Positions 25,547 to 34,028 of a stretch of 64,000 bases of DNA are shown piece by piece. The translations under genes and the position numbers were made by a program. Within the stretch, counting starts at the first letter, position 1; the number at the start of each line of letters is the position of its first letter. Below the pieces are notes generated by a model. It did not search any database, was not told the origin of the DNA, and was given only the letters and a program-made list of their open reading frames with translations. The stretch is from Treponema phagedenis (GTDB lineage Bacteria > Spirochaetota > Spirochaetia > Treponematales > Treponemataceae), in contig NZ_CP042818.1 of the NCBI RefSeq assembly GCF_008153345.1, positions 310,001-374,000 on the forward strand. Direction: 5' to 3'.

Positions 25547-26606
25547 AGCTATTGTATTGGTATGTTTATTTTTTGCCGGACTCGTTTATGCACAGGACAA
25601 CAACAATAGCATCGAAAATAATAACGGCAAAACTGCGGCGGAGCAAGATATTATTATTTCTAAATTTGAATTGCGACCTCATTATACCGGCTTACCGCTT
25701 GGAGTAAAACTCGGTTGGTTTTATCGAAAAAATAATTTCAGTGTTTTTCCGAATATCGGCACTTCTTTTTTTATTGATGACGGTCCTGTTATTGATGTTT
25801 CAAGCGGGCTTATTTTACAAAAAGATTTTTTCCGCTGGGATATAAATGCCGCATATAATATTTATCCTTTTACAATGAACAAAACCGCAAGCGAACAAGC
25901 GGCATGCGGAACAACCTCGTTTACGTTTAGCGTGGGCAAAGTTAAAATCGGTATTCCCGTATATGCCGGAAGAAAACTCCGCAAGCTTACCGCTGCCAAT
26001 CCCGGCGGAGAATCGGAAACAAAAAAAACGATGGTAACGGAATTATCTTCCGGATTGAATCTTGATTTTTTTCTTATAGATACGGGCTTTTTTAAAAGCA
26101 CCGGTAACGCCGGTTTTTTTATTGACTGGATACCGAAAGATTTTTTTGTCGATTATCGACTGAACGCAAATGTTTTAGGAACCTTTTATGTATATCATGC
26201 GGACATTGCTCTTATGTATTCAATGTTTAAAACCAATCAGATTCCGATTAAGGGCGTAAATGCAAAAAATAATTATGAGATTGGAAAAACACAAGAAAGT
26301 ATTACGCGGCGTAATTCATTTAAAAAACTACCGACATATACCGAACTTCATTTTTTCAAAAGCGAAATACGCTATTATCCGGCTCGGATAAAAACACAAA
26401 ACATCGGCTTTTTCTTATCGGTGTTTGCGGATTTGGGGCTCGGAATCACCAAAGAAAATAAACGCCGTTTTCTGGCTGAGTTTGGAGGCGGAATCGGGTA
26501 TACTTTGTTTGACAGTGTTCCCTTTACCTTTCAAGCAGGCGTAAACCAAGACATGAACCCCGTGTTTTTTCTCGGCGTTGTTTCATCTTTATCACACAGA
26601 CCTTAG
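25533..26606 (+). CDS. Exported protein, predicted beta-barrel, last gene of the envelope operon
   Basis: 357 aa with signal peptide (GLVYAQ). Many amphipathic strands are visible (LPLGVKLGWFYRKNNFSVFP, GFFLSVFADLGLGITKENKR, FGGGIGYTLFDSVPFTFQAG) and the C-terminus is strand-like (PVFFLGVVSSL). GGAG lies about nine bases before the ATG, inside the preceding gene. With the previous protein it forms a tandem pair of putative outer-membrane proteins at the end of the operon, possibly the destination or the exit route of the substrate. Family not recognised. Confidence 0.7.
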   Translation: MKKYKAIVLVCLFFAGLVYAQDNNNSIENNNGKTAAEQDIIISKFELRPHYTGLPLGVKLGWFYRKNNFSVFPNIGTSFFIDDGPVIDVSSGLILQKDFFRWDINAAYNIYPFTMNKTASEQAACGTTSFTFSVGKVKIGIPVYAGRKLRKLTAANPGGESETKKTMVTELSSGLNLDFFLIDTGFFKSTGNAGFFIDWIPKDFFVDYRLNANVLGTFYVYHADIALMYSMFKTNQIPIKGVNAKNNYEIGKTQESITRRNSFKKLPTYTELHFFKSEIRYYPARIKTQNIGFFLSVFADLGLGITKENKRRFLAEFGGGIGYTLFDSVPFTFQAGVNQDMNPVFFLGVVSSLSHRP

Positions 26607-26699
26607 TGCTTAAAAAATATAATGTTTTGTAATTAACGTGTTTGTTATACTAATCGGAGTATCACCAATAATGGATTACCGGATTTTGTATCTCTTAAT

Positions 26700-26840
26700 T
26701 AGTATAATTTTAAACGACCTTTAAAAGCAAGACAGTGTACAAAGTTTTGAAACTCGCAAGACATAATTTTGCCACGGACGGCGGTGGTTCCATGCTTCCT
26801 ATGGTAAGTTTACTCACCCTTGCGCCGTGTCGGGCTCAAT
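26700..26840. repeat. Degenerate family A then family B (minus)
   Basis: CGACCTTTAAAAGCAAGACA...AAAGTTTTGAAACTCG is a decayed family A long hairpin, followed by GCCACGGACGGCGGTGGTTCC and a minus-strand B copy (GGTAAGTTTACTCACCC, TTGCGCCGTGTCGGGCTC). In 26607-26938 no gene is seen. Confidence 0.65.
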
Positions 26841-26889
26841 TTGACAATGCAGACTTGCGTAAAAACGAATAAGCCTGCGCCCCTTTCCC

Positions 26890-26926
26890 AAGCTTGTAAA
26901 ACGGAAGTAGTTCCGAGTTACAAGCT
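26890..26926 (-). terminator. Hairpin after the alkaline phosphatase gene
   Basis: AAGCTTGTAA/TTACAAGCTT encloses a second stem CGGAA/TTCCG. It lies 12 bases past the minus-strand stop codon at 26939. There is no U-run directly after it on the minus strand. Confidence 0.6.
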
Positions 26927-26938
26927 TACAAAACTTTT

Positions 26939-28603
26939 TTACTTAACTAAGTTTATTGCAGATTGAGGAAGGAATACTGTTTTTGAGTTAAAGACGGTTA
27001 ATCCGTCAAAGACAATTTGTTTTTCATCAACAATTACGTAGTTTTTATTTTTTGGGAAGCGGTAGGTTTTGCCGCTTTTTTTTACGATGAGTTCGTGTTT
27101 ATCGGTGCCTGTTTCTACCCACTCGACTTTTGCGCCTTTTTTCTCAAGGGCGGGCTTTGCTTCAATAAAGAGCTTTTTGGTAAGATCATTGAGGTTCACG
27201 CCGAGCACTTCCGCGATGTATTCGCCGATTTGGTGATTGAAGATTGTGCCCTGCAGTTTTCTCACAGCGGGATTTCCGCAATAGAAGTATAGCCCAATAT
27301 CACCTCCGACATGACCGAGTGTAGTCCACCCGATTCCGGAACGTCCTGAAATAACCCAGCCTATGCCTTGCTGCGTATCTTCAATATCCTTTATCGTTTT
27401 AATTTCTTCGGCGGTAAGGTCTGTTATGCCGAAATTCCTTGCCATAACTTCCTTAATATTGCTGCGCTCTTTGTTGAGTTCAAGCCCCGCTCCGAAACTT
27501 GTTTTTTTAGCATTTTTAATAAGCTTTGTGTAAAGCTCAAGCGGTTCCTTTGTGTATGTGCCGCTCGTTTTATAGTTTCCCATTGTAATACCGCCCGTGC
27601 CATGATCGGCTGCGGAAATTACAACCGTGTTTTTGTTCTTTTTTGCAAAATCAAGGGCGACTTTTACAGCTTTGTCGTATGCCAAAATATCCGTTGCCAT
27701 ACCGACCGGATCGTTCGCATGCCCCGCCCAGTCAATCTCCGAACCTTCAACAATGAGGAAAAATCCGGTTTTATTTTTAGACAGCACTTCAATAGCCTTT
27801 TTAGTCATCTCGGCAAGAGAAGGCTCGACATTCGGGTCCCTGTCGATATCGTAGTTCATCGCTTTTGGAGCAAACATTCCCCATAGTTTATCCGAGCTTG
27901 AACTCATCATTCCTTTTCTGTCGGTTACATAATTGTAACCAAGTCTTTTTAATTCGGCGATTAAATCCTGCCCGTCCTTTCTGGTTTTAGCATCGAGATA
28001 AACGCTTCCCGCACCGAGCACAACGGAAATATTTTGATAAACCATTTGCTCAATGAGTGTATCGTATGCTTTTCTACTCGGAAAATGAGATGCAAAAGCT
28101 GCGGGTGTTGCATGGTTTACATTTGACGTAGAGACAACCCCTGTGGAGCGCCCCGACCTGTATGCCGCTTCAAGCACCGTTGCAAGCGGAGTATCCGCTT
28201 TTTTGGGATCAAACTCTTTTGCGCCTGCCATCCCCGCAACCGAAGGATAGCAGCCGATATACGGAGCTTCGGATTTATATCCTGTTGACATAGCTGTCGC
28301 CGCAGGGGCTGAGTCCGCTTGCGGGACATTCGAGTTGTTAATTCTAACCGAGCCGGTTAAAATTTCATCGAGGGTAAATTTCCACTCAGGCGAAAACCAT
28401 CGCGCAAAGGTATAACTTTCAATGCTCATTCCGTCGGGGATCATTAAAATAACGTTTTGCACAGTTGACGTTTCCCCGGTCGAAGACTTGCCGGATTGCG
28501 CTCCGCTTGATTGCGTTTCTCCCGCGCCGATTGAAAAAATGATGCCCGGTACAAAAATCATAAAGGCAAGCATCATAATAACTAATACTGAAAACTTTTT
28601 CAT
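26939..28603 (-). CDS. Alkaline phosphatase (PhoA family), exported
   Basis: 554 aa secreted phosphomonoesterase. After an N-terminal signal/anchor (about residues 5-27) come the metal-site Asp in LMIPDGMS (near 57), the nucleophile Ser in ADSAPAATAMSTG (near 98), VSTSNVNHATPAAFASHFPS, EGSEIDWAGHANDP, and AADHGTGG. The distal zinc His is in the LGHVGGD stretch, replacing the usual HTGED wording. The order and spacing fit the alkaline phosphatase superfamily. AGGAGG lies five bases before the ATG. It probably releases phosphate from host phosphomonoesters in the periplasm or at the surface. Single-gene unit. Confidence 0.92.
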   Translation of the reverse strand: MKKFSVLVIMMLAFMIFVPGIIFSIGAGETQSSGAQSGKSSTGETSTVQNVILMIPDGMSIESYTFARWFSPEWKFTLDEILTGSVRINNSNVPQADSAPAATAMSTGYKSEAPYIGCYPSVAGMAGAKEFDPKKADTPLATVLEAAYRSGRSTGVVSTSNVNHATPAAFASHFPSRKAYDTLIEQMVYQNISVVLGAGSVYLDAKTRKDGQDLIAELKRLGYNYVTDRKGMMSSSSDKLWGMFAPKAMNYDIDRDPNVEPSLAEMTKKAIEVLSKNKTGFFLIVEGSEIDWAGHANDPVGMATDILAYDKAVKVALDFAKKNKNTVVISAADHGTGGITMGNYKTSGTYTKEPLELYTKLIKNAKKTSFGAGLELNKERSNIKEVMARNFGITDLTAEEIKTIKDIEDTQQGIGWVISGRSGIGWTTLGHVGGDIGLYFYCGNPAVRKLQGTIFNHQIGEYIAEVLGVNLNDLTKKLFIEAKPALEKKGAKVEWVETGTDKHELIVKKSGKTYRFPKNKNYVIVDEKQIVFDGLTVFNSKTVFLPQSAINLVK

Positions 28604-28756
28604 AAAGCCTCCTAATTTTTTTCTAAAAGGGATTTTGCAATCCCTTTTAGAATATTTACAGCCGAAGTATAACTGCGGATTATTAAATAAGTGTTACCGA
28701 TCTGTTAATTTTAAAAAAAAATTATTTAAAAAGTGCAAAAAAAAGAGAAAAACAGC

Positions 28757-28781
28757 TTGACTTTTCGGGGGGGGGTACAAT
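28757..28781 (+). promoter_or_regulatory. Promoter with a 9-G tract in its spacer (putative phase switch)
   Basis: TTGACT (28757-28762), TTTC, nine G, and TACAAT (28776-28781). The present spacer is 13 bases, too short for a normal sigma-70 promoter (16-18). Twelve to fourteen G would give the optimum. It serves the lipoprotein gene starting at 28935. Confidence 0.6.
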
Positions 28782-28848
28782 AGGTGAGGATTTGCGTGCT
28801 TGCCGGTTTTATTTTATGTGTTTTGCCGGCAAAGTATACAGTCTTAAA

Positions 28849-28887
28849 AACAAGTTGCGCAAGCGATTTTACTTGCGCAGACTTGTT
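28849..28887 (+). promoter_or_regulatory. 5'-leader hairpin of the lipoprotein gene
   Basis: An outer AACAAGT/ACTTGTT stem encloses an inner TGCGCAAG/CTTGCGCA stem with loop CGATTTTA. It lies between the poly-G promoter and the ribosome site (48 bases before the ATG). There is no U-run after it, so it is more likely an mRNA-stability or translation element than a terminator. Confidence 0.55.
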
Positions 28888-28934
28888 AATCTAATTTTTA
28901 TTTGCAAGCAGAGAACTTGCAAGAAGGAGCAAAA

Positions 28935-29552
28935 ATGAACAAAAAACATGTTTCGAAAATTGCATTAGCAATAATCCTCACCGCCTTTGTGTTTGCCGGC
29001 TGTAACACGGCTATCAAACCGATTAAGGCAACAGGAGCTGCCGACGATTATTTAAAAGGCAAAAGTGCATTTACAGCTGAAATCGGCGATAGCTACCCTC
29101 TTACTTTTCAATTTTCTAAAGAAGGAAACTTAGTTGCTCTGGCTATGTATGACACAATGCCGGAATCGCTTAGCGCAACATATACCGTAACAGGGGACGA
29201 TATCACAATTGATTTTACTGCTGCGCAAAAACAGATGAAAAACCTGAAGGGAAGCGCGCTGCTTAAGGCTTTAAAAGCAGATGCTGAAAAGAACAAGGAC
29301 ACGGATATGATGGCCATGCTTAATAAGGTGTCTAAAGATGACATGAATCTTCAGGCTGAATTATTTAGAAAAATGGCAAAAGCATTAGACGGAAAAACCG
29401 TATATAAAGGAAAAATTGATAAGACGAAAGGCACAATTATTTTTGATAAAATTCCGTTCATCAAAGTAACTGGAAGTGAGACTGCTATTTCTGTAAGCGC
29501 AGAAGAAAAAGCAAAAGTAACCTATACGATAGTAGAAGGACTAATAAAATAG
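28935..29552 (+). CDS. Small exported lipoprotein, unknown function
   Basis: 205 aa. The signal peptide ends at lipobox FAGC (Cys near residue 20). The mature protein has mixed strands and helices with no recognised domain; internal pieces such as VTGDDITIDFTAAQKQMKNL look like a small beta-rich domain of the kind seen in treponemal lipoprotein families. AAGGAGC lies six bases before the ATG, so the ORF start at 28902 is not used. Transcription appears to start at the poly-G promoter, so expression may vary between cells. A strong terminator follows at 29616-29653. Monocistronic. Confidence 0.75.
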   Translation: MNKKHVSKIALAIILTAFVFAGCNTAIKPIKATGAADDYLKGKSAFTAEIGDSYPLTFQFSKEGNLVALAMYDTMPESLSATYTVTGDDITIDFTAAQKQMKNLKGSALLKALKADAEKNKDTDMMAMLNKVSKDDMNLQAELFRKMAKALDGKTVYKGKIDKTKGTIIFDKIPFIKVTGSETAISVSAEEKAKVTYTIVEGLIK

Positions 29553-29615
29553 TGCTAATAACATCTAAGGCACTTTCCATATTTTAATCGATTTTTGAAG
29601 GTGCCTGCATTGCAC

Positions 29616-29653
29616 AATCCCGCCTCTTTGTTCAAGAGAGCGGGATTTTTTTT
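29616..29653 (+). terminator. Factor-independent terminator after the lipoprotein gene
   Basis: AATCCCGC...GCGGGATT with a CTCTTTG/CAAGAGA inner stem, followed by eight T. It is 64 bases past the stop codon. Confidence 0.9.
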
Positions 29654-29675
29654 AATGGTTTGTTCTGCGTAAGAA

Positions 29676-29925
29676 GAACAAAGTTAAGCGATGGTTTAAA
29701 GCAAGGTAATTTGCAAAGCTTTAAAACTCGCAGTACTGATTTAATCAAGAATACTAAAAATCAGTGCGTTGGGGTGATTCCATATTCCTATGGTAAATTG
29801 CTCACCGTTGCTCAATTCCAAACGATGTTTTGCCTGATACTCCAGCGTAAGCAGGTAAAACTCGTAGGCGAACCAAAGGTAGAAATTCCAAGGGTTCGCC
29901 TTTGCGCCGTGTCGAGCTCTTTTTA
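29676..29925. repeat. Family A unit, then family B (minus) with variant hairpins
   Basis: AGCGATGGTTTAAAGC...GCTTTAAAACTCG and the CTGATTT/AAATCAG hairpin (family A) are followed by a minus-strand B copy. The copy carries a GTTTTGCCTG...CAGGTAAAAC long stem and an AGGCGAACC/GGTTCGCCT stem, ending GCGCCGTGTCGAGCTC and a T-run at the end of the C39 fragment. The stem sequences differ from every other copy but still pair. Confidence 0.8.
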
Positions 29926-30141
29926 CACATAGTAGTTTTCAAACACTTGAATCATTTGATCCATCGTTACCTGCTTTTCTTCCTGTAAGTCAACACGGAG
30001 TAAATCAATTAATTCAGTTTCATTTGTTTTGACATTCAGATACAGGTCAAGAATTGATGAAACCACCGAAAGCCCGCAGGATTCATCATCCGCCTGTTCA
30101 TGTAAAAAAGAAAAGCGCAAAAAAAGCGTTATTTTTGTCAA
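29923..30141 (-). pseudogene. C39-like cysteine peptidase fragment
   Basis: The frame (TTG start at 30141, MTKITLFLRF) contains EQADDESCGLSVVSSIL, the Q-x5-CG motif with catalytic Cys of the peptidase C39 family (bacteriocin-processing and related). It then continues for about 45 residues and stops. The catalytic His and Asp regions are missing. Only about half a domain (72 aa) remains. The stop codon lies exactly where the family B repeat begins, so the gene is likely truncated by repeat DNA. It lies 64 bases downstream of hflC on the same strand. Confidence 0.6.
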
Positions 30142-30205
30142 GCGGCGATATGCTTTTATTAATTTTAACCGAAACGCTTTAAAAAGAGATTAGCGCTCTG
30201 AATTT

Positions 30206-31219
30206 TCAATGCTTATATAAATACTGAAAATACTCCATGTCGGTGGAAAGAATTTTTTCGGTGTTTACCAGATTCTTTTTATACACTTCAAGGCTTTTCC
30301 AAAAGCTGTAAAACTCGGGCGATTTTCCGTAAGCTTGCGCATAAATTGCGGTGGCCTTTGCATCAGCCTCACCTTTCAGAATTTCCGACTCTTTGTAAGC
30401 TTTGGAAAGTATGCTGCGTTTTTCGTTATCCAACTTTCCAAGCCATTCGGCTTTTTTGCCTTCACCCATTGAGCGAAACATTTGGGCAATTTGGTTACGA
30501 TCTTTGATCATTCGGTTAAATACGGAAGTTTGCAACTCGTCGGAATACTTTATACCCTTAAAAATAACATCAACAACCTCAATTCCGAAATCATTCAGTT
30601 CGGCATTTGCCCTTTGCAGAATTTCTTTCGCAAGCACATCGCGCCCTTTATGAATAGTCGGATATAAAATCTTTTCAGTAGGAAGCTCATCAAGATTTAC
30701 CTCGTTGGAATCAATATCAAATTGCTCTTTATGATTGGTTTCGTTTATAACATTTGAGTTTCGCACCACATCATCCAAACTGTTTATCGTAATAATATCG
30801 CGCACTGAAGAATCGATAATATCAGAAACCCGAGAATACGCAACTTCGTACGTTACAAGTGATTGATAAAATTTTTTAATATCTGCAATTTTCCAGCGGC
30901 TTGTGGTATCCACTTCGATAAACTGTTTTTCCTTGGTAAGAATTTTTTGCGGATCGCCGTCTATTCGCAAAAGTTTTGAAGTATATTTATGTATTGTATG
31001 TATAAACGGTGTTTTAAAATGAAGCCCCGCACTTGTTTCTGTTTTTACGATCTCTCCGAACTGCGTTACAATCGAGGTTTCGCCTTCCTGTAAAATATAA
31101 AAAGGCTTAGCAAATATAAAAACTAAAAAAACCGCTACAAGAATTAAAATCGTATTTACAACCTTTTTAATTTTCTCCTGTGCCTTCGGATCCATTTCAT
31201 TTATTTTTATCTTTCCCAT
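30206..31219 (-). CDS. hflC: HflC, SPFH-domain membrane protein
   Basis: 337 aa. One N-terminal membrane segment (about residues 22-42) is followed by an SPFH/band 7 domain (VTQFGEIVKTETSAGLHFKT). HflC-typical features are KYTSKLLRIDGDPQKILTKE, VDTTSRWKIADIKKFYQSL, IEVVDVIFKGIKYSDELQTS, and the coiled C-terminus ending in FYSFWKSLEVYKKNL. HflC forms with HflK a large inner-membrane ring that encloses and tunes the FtsH protease. It starts 19 bases after hflK and is co-transcribed with it. The order hflK-hflC is the usual one. Confidence 0.9.
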   Translation of the reverse strand: MGKIKINEMDPKAQEKIKKVVNTILILVAVFLVFIFAKPFYILQEGETSIVTQFGEIVKTETSAGLHFKTPFIHTIHKYTSKLLRIDGDPQKILTKEKQFIEVDTTSRWKIADIKKFYQSLVTYEVAYSRVSDIIDSSVRDIITINSLDDVVRNSNVINETNHKEQFDIDSNEVNLDELPTEKILYPTIHKGRDVLAKEILQRANAELNDFGIEVVDVIFKGIKYSDELQTSVFNRMIKDRNQIAQMFRSMGEGKKAEWLGKLDNEKRSILSKAYKESEILKGEADAKATAIYAQAYGKSPEFYSFWKSLEVYKKNLVNTEKILSTDMEYFQYLYKH

Positions 31220-31238
31220 TCTTGTTACCGCCTTTGTA

Positions 31239-32171
31239 TCAATTTTTACCTTTTTGCAAATCTTTCAAAGGTAAAAAGTTTTTTATATTTTTATCAATGA
31301 CCAAAACATTATCCGTATTTTCAAAAATCGAGTCTAATGTTTCTAAATACAATCTGCGCCGTGTAACATCGGGAGCTTTGACATACTCCGCATACACCGC
31401 ATTAAAGCGCGCAACATCGCCGCTTGCCTTATTTACCCGCTCCGAAGCATACCCCATCGCTTCCTGAATAAGCTTATCGGCATCGCCGCGCGCCTTCGGA
31501 ATTTCTTTATTGTAAGCTTCTTTCCCCTCATTAATCAGGCGGTTCATATCCTGAATGGCAATATTCACATCCTGAAAAGCTTGCTGCACTTCTTCGGGCG
31601 GAATAACATTTTGCAACTGCATGGACGTTACGGAAATGCCTAACCCGATTCGCTTATATTGCTCATTCAGCATATCCTTTGCAAGCTCTTGAATATTTGC
31701 CCGCGCCGGCCCCATGATATCAAGGATCGCCCGATCGCCGATCAAACTATTTACCACCGATTTTGAAATATCGCGGATAGTTTTATTACGCTCCACAGAC
31801 TCAACCTTAAAAAGCCAGGCCTTCGGGTCAACAATACGATACTGCACAACCCATTCAACAAGCACGATATTCAAATCTCCGGTGAGCATCAGCGATTCAT
31901 GGATAATATCGTTTTGATACTGACTTCTGTTTGCACTTTGAACAGTTCTAAAGCCGAACTCTTCCTTTTGTACCGTTGTAACAGGGACTTTATAGACATA
32001 GTCAATATAAGGAATAACAAAATACAACCCCGGTTGAAGCGTGCGGTTATACTTTCCCAATCGTGTAACCACACCGCTATCGGTAGTCGGAATAATCACA
32101 AAAGCTTTATAAATCAAAAAGGCCGCCGCAACCACAATGATGACGGCAAGCGGACGTGTTTTCTTTTTCAT
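31239..32171 (-). CDS. hflK: HflK, SPFH-domain membrane protein
   Basis: 310 aa. An N-terminal membrane segment (about 8-24) precedes an SPFH domain (SGVVTRLGKYNRTLQPGLYF, VPVTTVQKEEFGFRT, VQYRIVDPKAWLFKV). The coiled region ENVIPPEEVQQAF is present in the recognisable HflK form (LQNVIPPEEVQQAFQDVNIA). It is shorter than E. coli HflK because the Gly-rich N-terminal extension is absent. GGAGAG lies five bases before the ATG at 32171. The ORF track of possible starts reaches further upstream but that region is non-coding and repeat-bearing. Partner of HflC in regulating FtsH. Confidence 0.88.
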   Translation of the reverse strand: MKKKTRPLAVIIVVAAAFLIYKAFVIIPTTDSGVVTRLGKYNRTLQPGLYFVIPYIDYVYKVPVTTVQKEEFGFRTVQSANRSQYQNDIIHESLMLTGDLNIVLVEWVVQYRIVDPKAWLFKVESVERNKTIRDISKSVVNSLIGDRAILDIMGPARANIQELAKDMLNEQYKRIGLGISVTSMQLQNVIPPEEVQQAFQDVNIAIQDMNRLINEGKEAYNKEIPKARGDADKLIQEAMGYASERVNKASGDVARFNAVYAEYVKAPDVTRRRLYLETLDSIFENTDNVLVIDKNIKNFLPLKDLQKGKN

Positions 32172-32342
32172 AGACTCTCCGGTAAAAAAAATTGCAGGCT
32201 TTATCGGGCAGGCAAACCCCGCACTCGCATCCCTCTGACCAATACACGTACGATACCATATTTTATTAAAAAGAGTAAAGAGCGAATTTTGTGTAATAAA
32301 ACCTTTATAGCCGCCTCCATATTCCGCAGGAGCCTTTTTTTT

Positions 32343-32530
32343 AAATAAAGAGCCCGACACGGCGCAACGGTGAGTAAACTTACCATAGGGCAAAGCGTTA
32401 ATAATTTGCCTCCGCTTTGCCTACGAGTTTTACAGGGCGAGTAATTTACCATAGGAATGCTGAATCTATAAACCGTTATTTTTAATGCTTCGATTAGTAT
32501 TACAGTAACTAAATCGCGAAACGGTGTACT
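32343..32530 (+). repeat. Family B copy with a variant inner hairpin
   Basis: AAGAGCCCGACACGGCGCAA, GGTGAGTAAACTTACC, then GGCAAAGCG...CGCTTTGCC in place of the GGCGAAGTT hairpin, a short ACGAGTTTTAC piece, and a second GAGTAATTTACC-AGGAATGCTGAATC border. The T-run end faces hflK. The remaining bases of 32172-32700 hold the promoter listed next and no gene. Confidence 0.75.
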
Positions 32531-32605
32531 TGTCTTCTATATAATGCAACCTTCTCTTTTGCAGCATAAGGCTCTGTGCTATACGTTTTCTCTATCAATA
32601 AAACA

Positions 32606-32635
32606 TTGACAGATTTCTAAACCAAGTTGTATACT
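32606..32635 (+). promoter_or_regulatory. Consensus promoter of the sugar ABC operon
   Basis: TTGACA (32606-32611), an 18-base spacer and TATACT (32630-32635), 65 bases before the ATG. An ACAGACTAACATCTGT imperfect dyad lies in the leader and could bind a regulator. Confidence 0.65.
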
Positions 32636-32700
32636 TATAAAGCACAGACTAACATCTGTACAGAAAAACTTTTTGTAGCTATTTTTTTATGGAGGCTTTT

Positions 32701-33957
32701 ATGAAACAAAAAATCATTCACACGGTGCTGTTGCTGTTTGTGGTAGCGATTGCATTTATCGGATGCAGCAAGGCGGAGACTGCCGGCGAAAAAGAGGCCG
32801 GTACGTTGGTGTATTGGTCAATGTGGGAAGCGACGGAACCGCAGGGGCAGGTAATCCAAGAGGCTATCAGTCAATTTACCGCCGACACCGGTATTGCTGT
32901 TGACGCACAGTTTAAGGGACGCACCGGTATCCGCGAAGGTTTGCAGCCGGCACTTGATGCGGGAAGCAATATTGATTTATTTGACGAAGACATCGACCGC
33001 GTAAACGCTACATGGAAGGCATATTTGTTGGATCTTGAAGATTTCGCAAAAAATGCAAATTATGAAGCAACCGCAAATGCAGGTTTAATTGCCGCATGCC
33101 GGAAGGCGGGGGAAGGAAAATTAAAATCTATTCCGTATCAGCCGAATATTTTTGCGGTTTTTTACAACAAGGCTATTTTTGACCAGGCAGGCGTTACCGC
33201 AGTGCCAAAAACTTGGGAAGAGTTGGATGCGGCATGCCAAAAAATTAAGAATGCGGGGTTTGTTCCGATAACCAATGACGATGCGTATATTACCTGTTTG
33301 TTCGGCTATCATATGTCACGAATAAACGGCTACGAAAAAACCGAAGCAATCGTGAAAGGAAATCAGTGGGATGATCCGTCTGTGGCTGAAACCGCAAAAG
33401 CATATGCCGATTTTGCGAAAAAAGGTTATTTTTCACCGAACATCGGAGCGAATGTCTGGCCTGCAGGACAAAATCAGGAACTTGCGATGGGAACCGCCGC
33501 AATGTATCTGAACGGCTCATGGTTACCGAATGAGGTAATCAGCATGACCGGCGATGATTTTGAATGGGGCTGTTTTAGTTATCCCGCAGTGGCAAACGGG
33601 CATGACGGTGTTGAAGCATCAAACTTCGGGGCACAGGTATTTGCAATCAATAAAAACTCAAAAAATGCGGAAGCCGCTTTCAAGCTTATTACCTATATTA
33701 CCAAGGGACGCTTTGATAAAGAGCTTTCAGCCCGTTCTTTAGGCATTCCTGCCGATTCTACTAATACCGATTGGCCGAAGCAGCTGAAGAATGTGCGCCC
33801 TGTTATGGAAAGCCTCAAAACACGGTATCCTTGGGCAGCAGGGGCGGAAGCAAATCCTGATATGACTCCTATTATTAAGGAAAATATGATGAAGCTTTGC
33901 GCCGGCACCATTACTGCGGAACAGTTTACGGCTAATTTAAAGGCTGCAAGTAAATAA
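32701..33957 (+). CDS. Sugar ABC transporter substrate-binding lipoprotein
   Basis: 418 aa family 1 extracellular solute-binding protein. Lipobox FIGC near residue 21. The mature part begins with the family strand TLVYWSMWEATEPQGQVIQE and continues with FDEDIDRVNATWKAYLLDL, PYQPNIFAVFYNKAIFDQAG, VPKTWEELDAACQKIK, GTAAMYLNGSWLPNEV, all typical of carbohydrate-binding members. GGAGG lies seven bases before the ATG at 32701. Two permease genes follow. The specific sugar is not deducible. Confidence 0.9.
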   Translation: MKQKIIHTVLLLFVVAIAFIGCSKAETAGEKEAGTLVYWSMWEATEPQGQVIQEAISQFTADTGIAVDAQFKGRTGIREGLQPALDAGSNIDLFDEDIDRVNATWKAYLLDLEDFAKNANYEATANAGLIAACRKAGEGKLKSIPYQPNIFAVFYNKAIFDQAGVTAVPKTWEELDAACQKIKNAGFVPITNDDAYITCLFGYHMSRINGYEKTEAIVKGNQWDDPSVAETAKAYADFAKKGYFSPNIGANVWPAGQNQELAMGTAAMYLNGSWLPNEVISMTGDDFEWGCFSYPAVANGHDGVEASNFGAQVFAINKNSKNAEAAFKLITYITKGRFDKELSARSLGIPADSTNTDWPKQLKNVRPVMESLKTRYPWAAGAEANPDMTPIIKENMMKLCAGTITAEQFTANLKAASK

Positions 33958-34028
33958 TATTATAACTTCCAGCAATGCGAACTTCATGGTCGCATTGCCG
34001 TTAATTTTTATGATTTTGGAGGAGTACT

